Shown here: in pieces, positions 19,169 through 31,789 of the stretch
Layout: each line of letters opens with the position of its first letter
Position numbering within the stretch: position 1 is the stretch's first letter
Source: Alloascoidea africana
Taxonomy: Eukaryota > Ascomycota > Alloascoideomycetes > Alloascoideales > Alloascoideaceae
NCBI GenBank assembly: GCA_030581615.1
Contig: JAKTTT010000071.1
Coordinates: 1 to 64,000, forward strand
DNA: 64,000 nt
Direction of reading: 5' to 3'
Notes under the pieces: generated by a model
Seen by the model: only the letters and a program-made list of their open reading frames with translations
Database searches by the model: none
What the model was told of the DNA's origin: nothing
Translations under genes and position numbers: made by a program

Positions 19169-22100
19169 TTATAAAGACTTTAGAGCTTTTTCGGCAATTC
19201 GAAGTGCTTCATTTGGAAGACCTGCCATTTCCGCAACAACCAATCCATGTGATTGTTTACTTATTCCAGGTCTTAAACAACGGCTAAAAGTAACTGCATC
19301 CCTTTCCTCCCCTTCTTCTTCACTTTGCGGGAATTTCATCGCTATCAAATCCGTACAGTAATAACCTGTTTTAGAAGCAATTTTCGGATCTTTTTCCAAG
19401 AAATTGTAAAGCTCAGGCCCAAAATGCGTAGCAAACAAGGTTCTACATTTGTTTTCTTGTAACAAATGACATAAAGTTCCAAATGCAATTGCAATTCCTT
19501 CTTTACTACTCGTACCTCTTCCAATTTCATCAACAATTGCCAAAGATTTGCAAGTTGCATTTTTCAAAATGTAACTCGTTTCAAGCATCTCAACCATAAA
19601 AGTACTCTGATCACGATACAAATCATCAGCAGCTCCAACCCTGCTGAATATCTTATCAACAAGACCCAAAGTTGCAGATTCAGCAGGCACAAAACATCCC
19701 ATCTGTGCCATTATAACAATCAATGCATTCTGTCTTAAAAAAGTGCTTTTGCCACCCATATTGGGACCCGTAATCATCCATAACCGCTCATTCAACCCAT
19801 CAATGACAGTATCATTTGGTGTGAAACTTTGAGAATGCTGCCAAAGACCTTCTTCAACAACAATATGTCTTCCTGCTTCAATATTCAGCTCTTGACCTTG
19901 TGTAAGAACAGGACGTACCAGATTTCTTTCCCTTGCCAATCTCGCAAATGAGCTTGTTACATCCAGATAATCAAGAGACCTGCTGATTTCTCTAATCAGC
20001 TTCAAATGTTGAATGACCTTGGCTTGTAAGTCTTCAAAAACTCTTCGCTCCTCTCTTCTGATTCGATCACGTAGATCATCTCTTTCTCTTCCAATTTCTG
20101 CCCATTTATCCGAATGTACCCATTTCATACTCTTTCGTTGTGAAATTAATCGTCCATCAATCGATGTAAGAAACTTTTGGAAATTCCCACTTCCAGAAAC
20201 CTGTAAACCATGTCCATAAGCGGGTTTCCATTTTAGTTCAACTTTGATTTTGCCCGGTGCCAATGAACTGAACAATTGTTCCAATTCTTGTTTTTCTTTC
20301 TCTTTAAATAAAAGTAAATCATGAAGACTTGCCAAAGTAGGTGAAGCATAAGGCTTCATAATCCACAACTCAGCAGGATCTTTCTTCTTTTGTATTTCAC
20401 TGCTTGAAGTTTTAACGCTTCCAAGATCTTCCAATTCCATGGTCTGTACATCTGCCAACATCTCCTCGTCTTTTTCTCGAAATTTGGTTAGAGCTTCCTC
20501 ATCAACACAATCCAAAATTTGATCAGCCAAGTCCAACGGCGCATTCAAATTCTGGGCCAATTTGTTTAGCGCTTCATGATCTTGGGTGTAATCTGCCAAA
20601 CTTTTGGATATCTTGTCTACCCATTTCAAACTTCGTGCCAATTGTAACAAATCGGAAGATCGACCCCTGTTTAAAGACAACTTTTGTAGTAGTCTGGTCA
20701 TGTCACTGGTTTTAGAAAGTATCTGTCTGATTTCTTGGTGTACAGAAGGTCTTTCCAGAAAAAAGGTGACCAGACTTTGTCTCATTGCAATTTCTTCAGA
20801 ATCCATTGAAGGCGCAGATACCCATTCACTTAAAAGTCGACCTCCAGATTGTGTTGAAGTCCGTCTTATAACACTCACAAAGGATCCCTTTTTACTGTCC
20901 TCTCGAATAGTCTTGTGAAGTTCCAAGGCGTCTCTAGTCCTTGGATCTATCAACATTATGTCCTCTCTCATTCTTCGCTCTGGTAATCCCAGAGTCACTT
21001 TACTCTCAGGTAAATGTTGCTTTAGGTATTCCATAGCGGCAAAGGAAGCAGCACGCTCTTTCTGAGTCAACTCTTTGAATCTATTTTCGGTAATCTTGAC
21101 GTCTTCATCAAACATGTTTTGAAACTTTAAAACATTGTGTCCCTTGGTTTGTTTTTGATAATTGATGAAATAACGTTTCAGTTCGATCAAATCGGAATAC
21201 CATTTCCCAGATTCCAGATTGAAAGGACGTAAATTATCATCCAGTAATACTTCACAAGGTCGAATTCTCGATATATCAGCAACAAGGTCTTTCAACGTGG
21301 TCTGTTGAGTGTAAAAATTTCCCAAAGAGAGATCAACCCAAGCCAATCCAATTGACAATGATGGATCAGCTATTTTCAATGTTGAATTTGAAGGAAAAGA
21401 TATCGAGAGTAAAAAATTATTCTCTTGTTGGTTTAAAAATGCCTCGTCAATTAACGTCCCTGCTGTAACGATTCTTGCCAATCTTCTATCAAATTTGAAA
21501 GAATCGTTACTTTCCTTCTCCTTTTCATATTGGTCCAATATCGCAACACTTAATCCCAAATCCTTGACCAGAATTTTTAAATAACGATCGAGCTGAAATA
21601 CAGGAAACCCGGCCATAGGAACCGGTCCCATACTGGTTGACTTGTGTGCCAGTCTAAGGTTCAGTTTGGAAGAGAATTCTTGAGCTTGTTCAAAATACAT
21701 CTGAAAAACAGTTAGAATGAGCTTTCTTTGTTTTTTTTTTTAGGTAGAGATTGAAGAAACAACAAAACTTACCTCATAAAAGCTCCCCACTTCCGTCAAC
21801 AGAACATGTTTGTTATAGGTATCCATCGCTTCTCTTATTTTCTTTAAAAGAGCAGGATAAGAAGCTTTCGAAGCTTTTGTTTTGGTCCCTTTTACACCAA
21901 CTTTTTCTCTCGTCATCTCTCCAATTTCAACTTTTATTTTCTTGTTGGCTTGTATTTCAACAATCTCCTCCATCCCAAGCTCATCAAAGCTGAATTGTTG
22001 CTCAACAACAGTGCTTTTCGTTCGTGCTCGAACAGGGGTTGATAATTTCATCCCTCTACTGTGAACAGCAGGACTCAACCGTGTCTGGTATTGTGCAGTT

Positions 22101-22177
22101 GATGCCCATTTCCATGAATTGACCAAGCTCAAGTTGTACCGCACTCTCAACGAACGATTGACCAAAACACAACTCAT
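19169..22177 (-). CDS. MSH1: Mitochondrial MutS homologue Msh1, one intron
   Basis: Predicted 978 residues from two exons (21773-22177 and 19169-21700) joined across a 72-nt intron (21701-21772; GTAAGT, CTAAC, CAG). Msh1 binds mismatches and maintains mitochondrial DNA. Seen: an Arg/Ser-rich N terminus like a mitochondrial presequence, then the domain-I mismatch motif GSFYE-MYFEQA. The intron falls directly after the Glu of Phe-x-Glu. Core and clamp helices follow, then the ATPase with GPNMGGKST (Walker A), the SRVGAADDLYRDQSTFMVEM signature, DEIGRGTSSKEG (Walker B) and FATHF. The phase-0 join restores the expected FYE-x-YF block without gap. Length matches fungal Msh1 proteins. Confidence 0.93.
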
Positions 22178-23138
22178 ACTGTTTTCCTCCTGCTCATAGT
22201 TCTCGGATCACTGGTACTATTGTCCGGTTTAAGAACGCTTGGGGAGGAAGGATCGGTCTCCATCTGGGTAGATGCACACACCCCAACACCTTTCCAAAAA
22301 TAAGGGAAAAATCCATACGGTGACTACATCTTCATGGATTTTGTTTCTTTTAAAGAAGTAAATAGACAGTTTATAATACGTCGTTTATCGCAATGGCCTA
22401 TAAAGGTTTCATGATCTATCAACAGGTCATTTTCATGTTTTTTTAAGACTCCATGGCAAAAGAGATTAGTCGATTTTTTTCTAATCAAGGATCTATTTGG
22501 AGAGAATCCCAACCTGTTCATTAAGCGCTGACAGACACCCTAGAAAACACTAAAAGAATTAACACGGTTTGGGAATAATGAAAAGACACGTAGTTTACTC
22601 CGTCTTCAAATCGAAATTGATGTGAGACTTTTAAACTCAACCTTTTCAGAGCTTACTTTCGAACATTTCGCTTACAGCATCAAGTTCTACTGAACTTGTC
22701 CAAAATACTCTCAAGAATTATGCCTAAATTTGATCAACGTCCTTGCAGTAAGTTATATATTTATCGCTGATTAGGTAATTAATCTCTAGACAATTGAACT
22801 CGGATCCACACACCCTCGCAATAACCAAAGCTACACAAAAACATTTAAGAGAGTGAAAACCGATATCTGTCAAAAAAAATGCGTTTTTGGTTAGAAAAGC
22901 TAATAGGTTGGAATTGGGTGTTTGGAGGTTTCTCATAATCTCAATCAAAGAGTTTTGGTGGTTTCAAGCACTTTGAAATTCGTTGATTATGCGATATTTT
23001 TCCTCCCTTAATACTGTTAAAATAGGGCCTTAAAGAGGGCTTCAAAATATTGAAGTTCATGTGTAACGTTACAGTACAAATATCATATTCATAGTGACTG
23101 ATGGCTATATAATAGTTGATGCTTGTAACGATTGTGGT
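22178..23138. other. Intergenic region without a supported gene
   Basis: Upstream of MSH1 and downstream of the gene at 23139-23965. Two short minus-strand frames (22324-22521, 22724-22948) have no recognisable domain and no splice pattern joining them to a longer protein. Confidence 0.55.
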
Positions 23139-23965
23139 CTATAAAAGCTTTTGAAGATCTTTTAAATGCTCATGAATTACTAGTAATTCACCTGTTAAAA
23201 GATCCGGATTTTCTTTATTTGTATTATTGGGAGGTTGTTGTCTTGTTATACTGTTTAGCTTTTGGTTAATCAGACTTTCATCAGGCCCTAGGCTGAGGGA
23301 TTGATATGCTGATCTGAGCAGTTGGACAATATGGTAAAACCTCATTTCTAATTCCATATGTTCATTGTATGCTTCGGTGAATGCGTTTTCTTTTTCTTGG
23401 AGTTGAGCAAAGTAGTCTTTGTGTAAGTTGAGGAAATCCATTACTCGGGTCGTCTTTTTATTCGGTTAGTTTGCTGCTGCTACCTAGACTAGAGCAAAGA
23501 ACAGGAACTCACAATTATTTGCCTGATTCTACCAAGACATTTTTCTATTCCCAGAATGTAGACCACTATCAGAGAAAAAGAGGCAGTATTTTTTTTAGCC
23601 TGACTCTTGATTCGATTGGCCAGCGCAAACCTTTTCTGTAAGAGTTCCTGGACATATGGGTCAGAACGGAGTGCAGCGCTCATCGCCGTTGCAGCTTGTT
23701 TGTCGGCTTCTTCTGAATTTGTATTACCTTCGGAAGATGTTTCATTCAGAACAATCTCTTCAAATCCTTCGATATCTGGTTCCCCGTTACTCTCAACCTC
23801 CGTGTACTCATCGTCTATATCGTCTATCGCCTGCAATATCCGATCTTTCGTCTCGCGATTCTCACGTAATATATCCGATAGTTGATCTACAAGACCTAAC
23901 AACAAGGTCAAATCCTCTGTTTGCGGTAGCAGTATCTGAGCTTGTTGTGGTTGGGGAAGAGGCAT
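23139..23965 (-). CDS. Unrecognised helical protein, two exons
   Basis: Predicted 255 residues. Exon 1 is 23513-23965 and exon 2 is 23139-23453, separated by a 59-nt intron (23454-23512; GTGAGT, ACTAAC, AAG) that joins IRQII to TTRVMDFLNLH in phase 0. The N-terminal half has a leucine-rich helix (DLTLLLGLVDQLSDIL), an acidic Glu/Asp/Asn stretch and a helix with RFALANRIKSQAKK. The C-terminal half (FAQLQEKENAFTEAYNEHMELE, MRFYHIVQLLRSAYQSL) looks coiled-coil. I do not recognise the family. Composition suggests a subunit of a coiled-coil assembly, which is only inference. It is divergently paired with the importin gene across 325 bp. Confidence 0.75.
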
Positions 23966-24290
23966 ATTCGTGCTATATCAGGAACGATGATGCTGAAGAA
24001 GTTGATGAATGCTATGCGAAACAGCCACCATCATCCATACATCCAGTGCAAATGAAACAAAAGACAATGATCTAGAAACAGAAACAACTAATCCAATCCC
24101 TCTCTCCCTTTAGGACAAATTAAATATTTCAGACTCAAGTCTCTACTTCATAGTGTTGGCCGTGTCGGATCCGTAGCATTCAGAAGGGTGTATAGATGAA
24201 TGTTTTTGCTTGGATTGGTGATACGCGCCATGGCTTTTTCTACTTTTTCAGTCCCAACGTCCCATCTGGTGCACCCAACTCCTACAAGCC
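23966..24290. other. Divergent promoter of helical protein and importin genes
   Basis: Short shared upstream region; no long open frame and no clear TATA box seen. Confidence 0.5.
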
Positions 24291-27200
24291 ATGGATAAAA
24301 ACACACTGTTGAAGCACTTGGCGAATACACTGAACCCTGATCCTGCAATTCGATTGGAAGCGGAACAGGGCCTCTTGGAAACTCGGCAGGTTCCAGGCTA
24401 CTGTGTTGCATCTCTTGAGCTGATGCTGGAAAATGCAATTGAGCCAGAAATTCAGATCTCAGTAGCTATTTATTTCAAGAATAGAGTTCTCCAGAATTGG
24501 AGGCCGTCTAAAACTGGCGGAAATGAAAGCAGCTTTACTATAGTTGAGGCCGAAAAGGATGTTATTCGAAATGAATGTGCCATGACTTTGGTCAAGTCTC
24601 CTGCCAAGATTAGACGAATTTTGCACGTAGCGCTGAGACATATAATAACTCTGGACTATCCAACACAGTGGACTTCATTGGAGTCAGACACCGTTAAATT
24701 ACTAAATTCTAGTGATGAAAATGAAGTATATGCTGGGCTTCTCTGCCTTTCAGAGATTACTAGGCACTTTAGATGGTCCCAAAATGAGGCCCGAGATCAA
24801 CTTAATGCGCTACTTGCGGAAACCTTTACCTTACTTGTTCATCTGGGACAACTGCTACTGAACCAGTCAAGTTGGCTCGCTGGAGAGATGATGAAATACA
24901 TTATGAAAATCTTCAAATTTGCTACCTATGTATGTATTCCCATATCATTTGACAATCGTTTGGTGGCATAAACTAACTCTTTTTCACAAAAAGCTCTCTC
25001 TTCCCCATTTTTTACAAAGTGAACCAGATGTACGGCCGTGGATAGAAATGCACATGTCCGTTATTAAACTGAGTCTTCCTCAAGAGGTGATGGCAATTAA
25101 TGAAGAAGAAAGACATGGCCATCCATGGGTAAAATGTAAAAAATGGGCTTTTGCAAACCTTACGAGATTGCAAATGAAACATGGTGGAGGCGAATTGACT
25201 TCAGCAAACGCAAAAGAGAACAGCTCATTTTGCACCTTTTTCAGCACAGAATATGCTCCTTTGATTCTTTCTGAATATTGGGGGGAACTGGCAAACTGGA
25301 AACAAGGCAAGGTTTGGTTTAGCAGTTCTTGCTTGTTCCATTTGATTACTTTTTTTGAGCAATGCATTACAAACAAATCGACTTGGAAACATATATCAAC
25401 TATTTTTGAATCTTTTCTGGTAGATACTGTATTCCCTCTTTTAAGACTAACAGATAAGGATCTGGAAATGTTCGAAGAAGATCCAGAAGAGTACATAAGG
25501 CTGAACTTTGATCTGGATGAGGAAACTTCAACTCCTAAGCTCGCAGCGTCAAATTTTCTACTGACTGCAGCGATAAAAAGAAGAAAGTCGGTGCTGGAAG
25601 TCATACTCAAGTTTGTAAGCGCTATTCTCCAAAGTACAGGCGGACCCATCGACAGTATGGCGAAAGATAAAGAGTGCGCTTTGCAAATAATGGACCTTGT
25701 ATCTGAGGTTTTGGCGAAACCGAAAAGCCCCTTTTTGGAAACAGCAGAAAGATTTATTTCCATCTTTCTGATTCCAGCATTGTCAGACGGGCCTATGTTT
25801 CTCCGAGCCCGAGCATGTCACACTATCGCCAGCTTTTTAAGTATCCCAATAGGAAAAGAATATACAATAGATGCTTGCACCAAAGTCTTGACATGCTTTG
25901 CATGCCCCGAGAAGTGTCTACCGGTGAAAATTGAGGCCGCACTTGCTCTTCCTGCGTTTGCAAAGAACCACGATTCTAAACCTATTGTTGCAGAACTGGC
26001 ATCAGACATTGTGAAGGAATTACTTGAACTTTCGAACTCTACTGATTCGGATTTACTGGCCTTGGTTATAGAGGACTTTGTTGATGAATTCCCTTCTCAA
26101 CTACTCCCATTCGCAGCCGAGTTGGCAGAAAGACTAAGCGGCCAATTTATTAAGCTTCTCAATGAATTGCTTGCCAATGGAAATGATCCAGATTCTCTAT
26201 CAAAAAATGAAGATAAAGCGGTTGCTGCTGGTGGGATTATTAACACTATGATAACATTATCAATGTCAATGCACGAACCATTACATTTCGAACAAAACTC
26301 ATCAGTGGACTACCATCAATATTTTTTGGTTGTTGTTAAAGCAGTGCTGCAAAACAGAGCGAGTGAATTTCTCAGCGAGGCTCTTACCTTGCTAGAAGGT
26401 TCCGTCAGTGGAAATGAAGCAGCTGAACCTGAAATGGATGAGACGTTTCTGATTGCCCTCAATGCTGCCACAGGTTGGGCTGAAGATTACTTTCTGGAGT
26501 TTAGCCCTTTCTTTTTAGACATGCTATCCTGTTGTTCAGAGTGCATAAAATCGTCCAGTTTCAGATCACAAAAGTATTCTGAGTGCTATTATCGGTTGCT
26601 ATCTCATTTTATGAGACCTGGAGAGCATATATTCTCTGTAAATTTTGAGGATCTATGCCGCATTTTCGAGTTCTTGGTTCTCAGTTTACCCGAGTCCAGC
26701 GAAAACTACATGAGCGATCTCTTCACAAGAGTGATCGCACATTACAAGAGCACCAACGGTGAAGAGACTGATTCAGATGTTATCACAGTCAAGGTGATTC
26801 TTGCTATGATCCAATACAAACCAATAGAAACTCTACAATTCCTCAGTCAAGAAATTGGTTTTCTCGATAGCTTTCTTGCTCTATGGCTACAAACCCCAAA
26901 TCTTTTTGCAAAAGGAGGACCCTATACCATGAAGTTAGAGGGCTTGGCAATATGTCAAATTCTATCATTACCAAATGAGTCCTTGCCTTCGGGCTTAGAA
27001 AAAGAACTTAACAAGCTCATTTCTAAGGTATTAATCATAGTTGATGAATTGCCAAAAGTAACACAACGATTAGATGACCTCGAAGCAATAGAGGATGGGC
27101 TCATGAAAAAAGGAAATACCGGATATTCATTCAGCGACGACGAAGAAAATTGGGATGCAGATGATGAAAGCACTGGAAGTTGGGATGCAGATGATGATGA

Positions 27201-27513
27201 GGACGCTGAAAGGTTGGCGAACAAAAGCATTTACTCTTTGGTTTCTGCTCTTGATAAATTAGACGAAGGAGAAGAGTATGACGAGGTTATGGACAATCCA
27301 TCGCAGCAAACGCCTCTCGATTTGATTTCGATGGATTTTGTTGTCATCAACCTAACTGCTGAACTTTGGATATCGAACCGACCAAGATGTAACGAAATCA
27401 TAGCCATATCACAAACAGTAAAAGGAAGATTGCATCTGAACCCAATAGATATAGCGTCTAAGGCTGAGAAACTCACTTGGGAAGGCAAACATGGGGACAT
27501 CGGAAACATTTAG
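24291..27513 (+). CDS. Importin-7/8-type karyopherin (Nmd5/Sxm1 group)
   Basis: Predicted 1052 residues. These karyopherin-betas carry cargo through the nuclear pore with RanGTP. Exon 1 is 24291-24929 and exon 2 is 24994-27513, joined in phase 0 (KFATY-LSLPHFLQSE) across a 64-nt intron (GTATGT, CTAAC, AAG). The N terminus is the importin-beta N domain (LANTLNPDPAIRLEAEQGL, SVAIYFKNRVLQNW). HPWVKCKKWA matches the W-x2-KKWA block of importin-7. HEAT-like helices fill the middle, and an acidic patch rich in D, E and W (about residues 913-940) matches the acidic loop of this group. Length agrees with yeast Nmd5. NMD5 versus SXM1 is not resolved. It converges with RPB2, with 153 bp between stops. 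Confidence 0.9.
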
Positions 27514-27666
27514 ACATCATTAATGTTCAATGGCACTAAAAAATTGTGTTGTAGGAACAGAGGTAGCATTTGACAGTTTTCTTCTATTCACGAGTTGAAC
27601 ATTTAGCATTCAGGGCCAACTTTACTTATAGCTTAATTAAAACTATCTATTAACTCGTATATTAAG

Positions 27667-30600
27667 CTAAGGATTTCTATCTAAGTGATCTGTAAATATT
27701 CTGGGTGCAATATTCATTGCCATCAACTCTTGAAACAGCAATTTCGCAGCATAAGGAAGGTGTATCTGGTATAGTTTGGTTTTATTTTTGCAAGCTCTGC
27801 ATTCAAACTGGTTTTTTTTCAAATTCGCAATGACACATACCAAGCCACAAACACCACAAACGTGAAGACGAAAGGCATCTGAGGAATCCATGAGTCGCTC
27901 TTTCAGAAATGATGCTGCGCCATGTGCAATCATACAATCACGCTCCATCTCACCAAATCGAAGCCCACCATCTCGAGATCTTCCCTCTACAGGTTGTCTG
28001 GTTAAAATTTGGACTGGTCCCCTAGCCCTGGCATGTATTTTGTCGTCAACCATGTGTCTTAGACGTTGATAGTAGGTAGGACCGAAAAACACTTGGACCA
28101 TTAGTTTCTTTCCTGTGTGTCCGTTAAACATAACCTCAAATCCTCTGGATTGATATCCATGATTGCGTAGTAGGTTTGAAATTGACTCCACTGTGACATC
28201 AGTAAACGGAGTGGCGTCTCCTTCTAAACCAGCCAGGGCCGACACTTTACTGAGGAGACACTCAATCAAATGTGCAACTGTCATACGTGATGGAATAGCA
28301 TGGGGGTTGATGATAATGTCAGGCACAATTCCTTCTGCTGTGAAAGGCATATCCTCATCCCTATAGGTTATCCCGATAGTCCCCTTTTGGCCATGCCGCG
28401 AAGCAAATTTATCACCAATCTGTGGTATTTTGGTTGTCCGCATACGGATTTTTACAAGTTTGAGACCTTCTTGATTGATGGTCAAAAGTACTTGATCTAT
28501 TATCCCACTCTCTGTACTCCTTAAAGCAGTTGAAGCGTCTCTCTTGGTGTGAAATTTGGTTCGTTGGCCAAGTTCTGTACTATCTGGAGAAATTGGAACC
28601 GTTTTACCTATTAATATGTCATCTCCTGAAACACGGACTCCAGGTGCGATCAAACCATCATCGTCCAATTTTTCATATGTTCCATGTTTAAGCCGTATTG
28701 TATTGTGAAACGTTGGTTTTTCAAAGTTTTCTAGAACAGTCATACCAACCCTTCGCTCTTGGTCCATATACGTTCTGAAGAATAGACTTCTAAACAAACC
28801 TCGGTCTATACTGCTTTGATTCATTATGACCGAGTCCTCTTGGTTGTAACCACTATAGCACGCAACAGCTACAACGGCGTTCTGGCCAGCAGGTAGCTCT
28901 CTGAATTTTAAAAACTCCATTGATCTTGTCGTAGTCAATGGCTTTTGGGGATAGTATAGAATGTTTGCCATTGTATCCATTCTATGACTATAATTTGTCA
29001 GGAAAACGCCCATGGCTTGCTTTCCCATGGCGGATTGGTACGTATTACGGGGCGACTGATTGTGATCAGGAAATGGGATAATACTGGCAGCAATTCCAAG
29101 AATCATACTGGGATGGATTTCGCAATGTGTCCAGGTGTGGTGGGTATTAGGATTATATTTTTGCTTGATTCGTTTCGCGGAATTTATTTGTTCTTCTTCC
29201 TCAGCCTCCTCAACGAGACCAAATTCAGAGGATTCCAAATCTTCTTGCGACATTGCAATCATAATTGTTTCTTCCTCTTCTGCATCAATGTACTCTACAA
29301 TCCCATCGGAGACCAAATCGTTCCATCCATAACGTTTCTCACAATATCCATACTCGCTTTGAATTATTTGGCGAATGTGTTTTTTTTGCAATTTTAGTTC
29401 ACCTTTCCTTGCACTATTTTTGTCATTGTCAACTATAAACAGTGGTCTGTATATACGACCAGCATCCGTAAATATTTTGAGCTCTTTTTCTCGAATATTG
29501 CTGATTATGCTGATTTCAGCACTAATGTCTCCTTTACGTCTCAAGGAACGCATCGTTTCAACCAGAACAGAAGGCGATCTATGAATACCTAGCCAAACAC
29601 CGTTAACAAATATTTTAGTTGCATCTGGTGTTGCGTGAGGTACAAAGTCTTCAAGAGATTCCATTCCCCATTCTTCAAGGAAATAGGAAATCGGTTCAGA
29701 TGGACTCCCAACTGAAATGCATGCCATAAGTGATAAATTTTTGACCAAACCACAGGCCTGTCCTTCAGGTGTTTCTGCGGGGCAAACCAACCCCCAATGG
29801 GTGTTGTGTAACTGACGAGGTTTAGCAATCTTGCCATCGTGGCCGATTGACGTGTTTGTTCTTCGTAAATGTGACAATGTGGAGGAGTAAGTGTATCTGT
29901 TCAAAACTTGGGAGACTCCTGCCCTCGAAGTCATTGCTTTCTTCTGCTCCCCCCAATTTCCAGTTGCGAGTGAATATTTTAACCCATTTGTTATTGTTGA
30001 AGGCTTCATGGCCAAAGTTAAGGTGAATTCTTTACTTTGCTCAACACATTTTTGCATGTTTCTAAGAATATCTTTGGTTAGTTTTTTGAAAAGAATACGG
30101 AAAAGAGTTGCGAGTAATGGACCAGCCAAATCCAGTCTTTTTCGCCCTAAATGATCACGATCATCTTGCTCTTTTCTACCAAGAGCACAAAGCAAGAGTT
30201 TGTGTGTCATGTATCCCAAGAAAAACGCTTTTCTAGACTCATATCCTTCCTTCTGTGAGATATTCGGCAAAAGCTCTTTTTGCAAAATGTCCCTTGCGTA
30301 TTGAATACGCCTGTCTCGTGGGGTATTGAGGGCACTTCCACGACGACCAATATAGTCTAAAGCAACTTCTCGATCCTGTATAACGAATGCCTCTTCTATA
30401 CATGGCTTTAACATTTCGAGCATCTGCCAGTCATTCGCTTCATAGCAGATATGCTCGAGAATATCGCCATCAGGAACGATTCCAAGAGCTCTGAAAAGAA
30501 TGAGCAAAGGGATATCATCTCTAATGTAAGGTATGGTCACTTTTAGAGTTCGCCCATTGACTTGTCCATTTCGACCATACAGTTTGATTTGCATACTAGA

Positions 30601-31446
30601 AATGAGCCTAGAGCCTCCTTCAACGGCACTTTTGATTTCAGCTACATGTGTGATTGGAGAAGGAAGCGATTTTTTGAAAACTTGGACTATATTCGCTGCA
30701 CTTCTTTCTTGAGCAATCAACACTTTCTCCGTCCCGTTTATCACGAAATAGCCGCCCGTATCGTAGGGGCATTCTTTGAGTTCGTAAAGCTCTGTTTCCG
30801 ATAAATCGCGCAGCATGCAAAACTTGGATCTCAACATTATGGGAACTTTACCAATATAGACTTGGGAGACAAGGTCTTCTTCTTCTTCTTCATCTGGATC
30901 TGATTCCCAAACCACCTCGCTGTTTGGGATTGAATCATCATCTCTAGAATAAACTACCTTCTTTTTCATATCTGCATATATAGGCGAGGAATATGTTAGA
31001 TTTTGAAGTCGTGCTTCCTGAGGGAACATGGGATGGGTAGAACCATCAGCTTCCGTCATTGTTGGCCTTGAAAGGTAAATCTTTCCAAAACTAATCAAGT
31101 ATCGTTTGTTTATGTCATCGTTTTGTGTCTTGTGCTGAGCAGGGACATCTAGAACAAGACTTGAATTTTCATTTACTATTTCTTGGATTGTGGTTTCAAT
31201 AAATTCATCAAAAGAATCCAGTTGTTGAGACACCAATCCTCTTTCCTCGAAAAAACTTGAGATTACGGTCCAGCAATCTTCTGTTGTTATGTCAGGTTCA
31301 TTTAAATTATAAGGATCATCATCGAATTTGTCTAAGACAACAAAGAGCAACAGTAATGATAAAGATTGATTACCAAAACACAGTAAGCTTTATTCAACAA
31401 TACCCAGAGAAAATAACTAGTTTGTACAAGGCTTACTGATGGGCAT
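27667..31446 (-). CDS. RPB2: RNA polymerase II second-largest subunit Rpb2
   Basis: Predicted 1224 residues. Seen: the beta-subunit order of protrusion, lobe, fork, hybrid-binding, wall and clamp regions; [32 protein letters not shown]; a C-terminal zinc site CGVC...CRAC; and the conserved end [16 protein letters not shown]. The main exon is 27667-31331. Its first in-frame ATG (31350) would give MLFVVLD before KFDDDPY. Instead GTCTTAG at 31332 looks like a 3' splice site, and a 10-nt first coding exon at 31437-31446 (ATG CCC ATC A) followed by GTAAGC joins in frame. This gives [12 protein letters not shown], close to the usual short Rpb2 N terminus. That exon is inferred; the rest is certain. 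Confidence 0.95.
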
Positions 31447-31789
31447 GTCTCCGGTAATGCCACAGGACTTGAATACTTGATGATAAGACAGGGGCAAAAC
31501 AATGATTAAAGAATTGAAGCCACTGATAAATATGTTTTGAACTCTATAAATTAAATAATGGATATTAAGATATCTCCTTTTGTGAACAGAATTCGGAATG
31601 TTTGTAGATAACGAGACATTTTGTCACGAGATTGTACACTTTATGTGTTATACTGTAAAGAGCGTGTTTCGACAAAAGAATAAATTTACTCAACTAGAGA
31701 ACCAAACAATAAGATAAACTCTTAAACTCCTTTTGACTGGATCATCGGAAACTATCTAAACTGATAGGAAGGAAAAGCTAAAGTGGACC
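31447..31789. other. RPB2 upstream region and hydrolase 3' region
   Basis: AT-rich; no gene or clear repeat seen. It carries the promoter of RPB2 (minus strand) and the 3' end of the upstream hydrolase gene on the same strand. Confidence 0.5.

Noticed and set aside
22324-22948. Two short minus-strand frames upstream of MSH1
   Set aside because: Short, no recognisable domain, and no donor/acceptor pair joins them into a longer protein.
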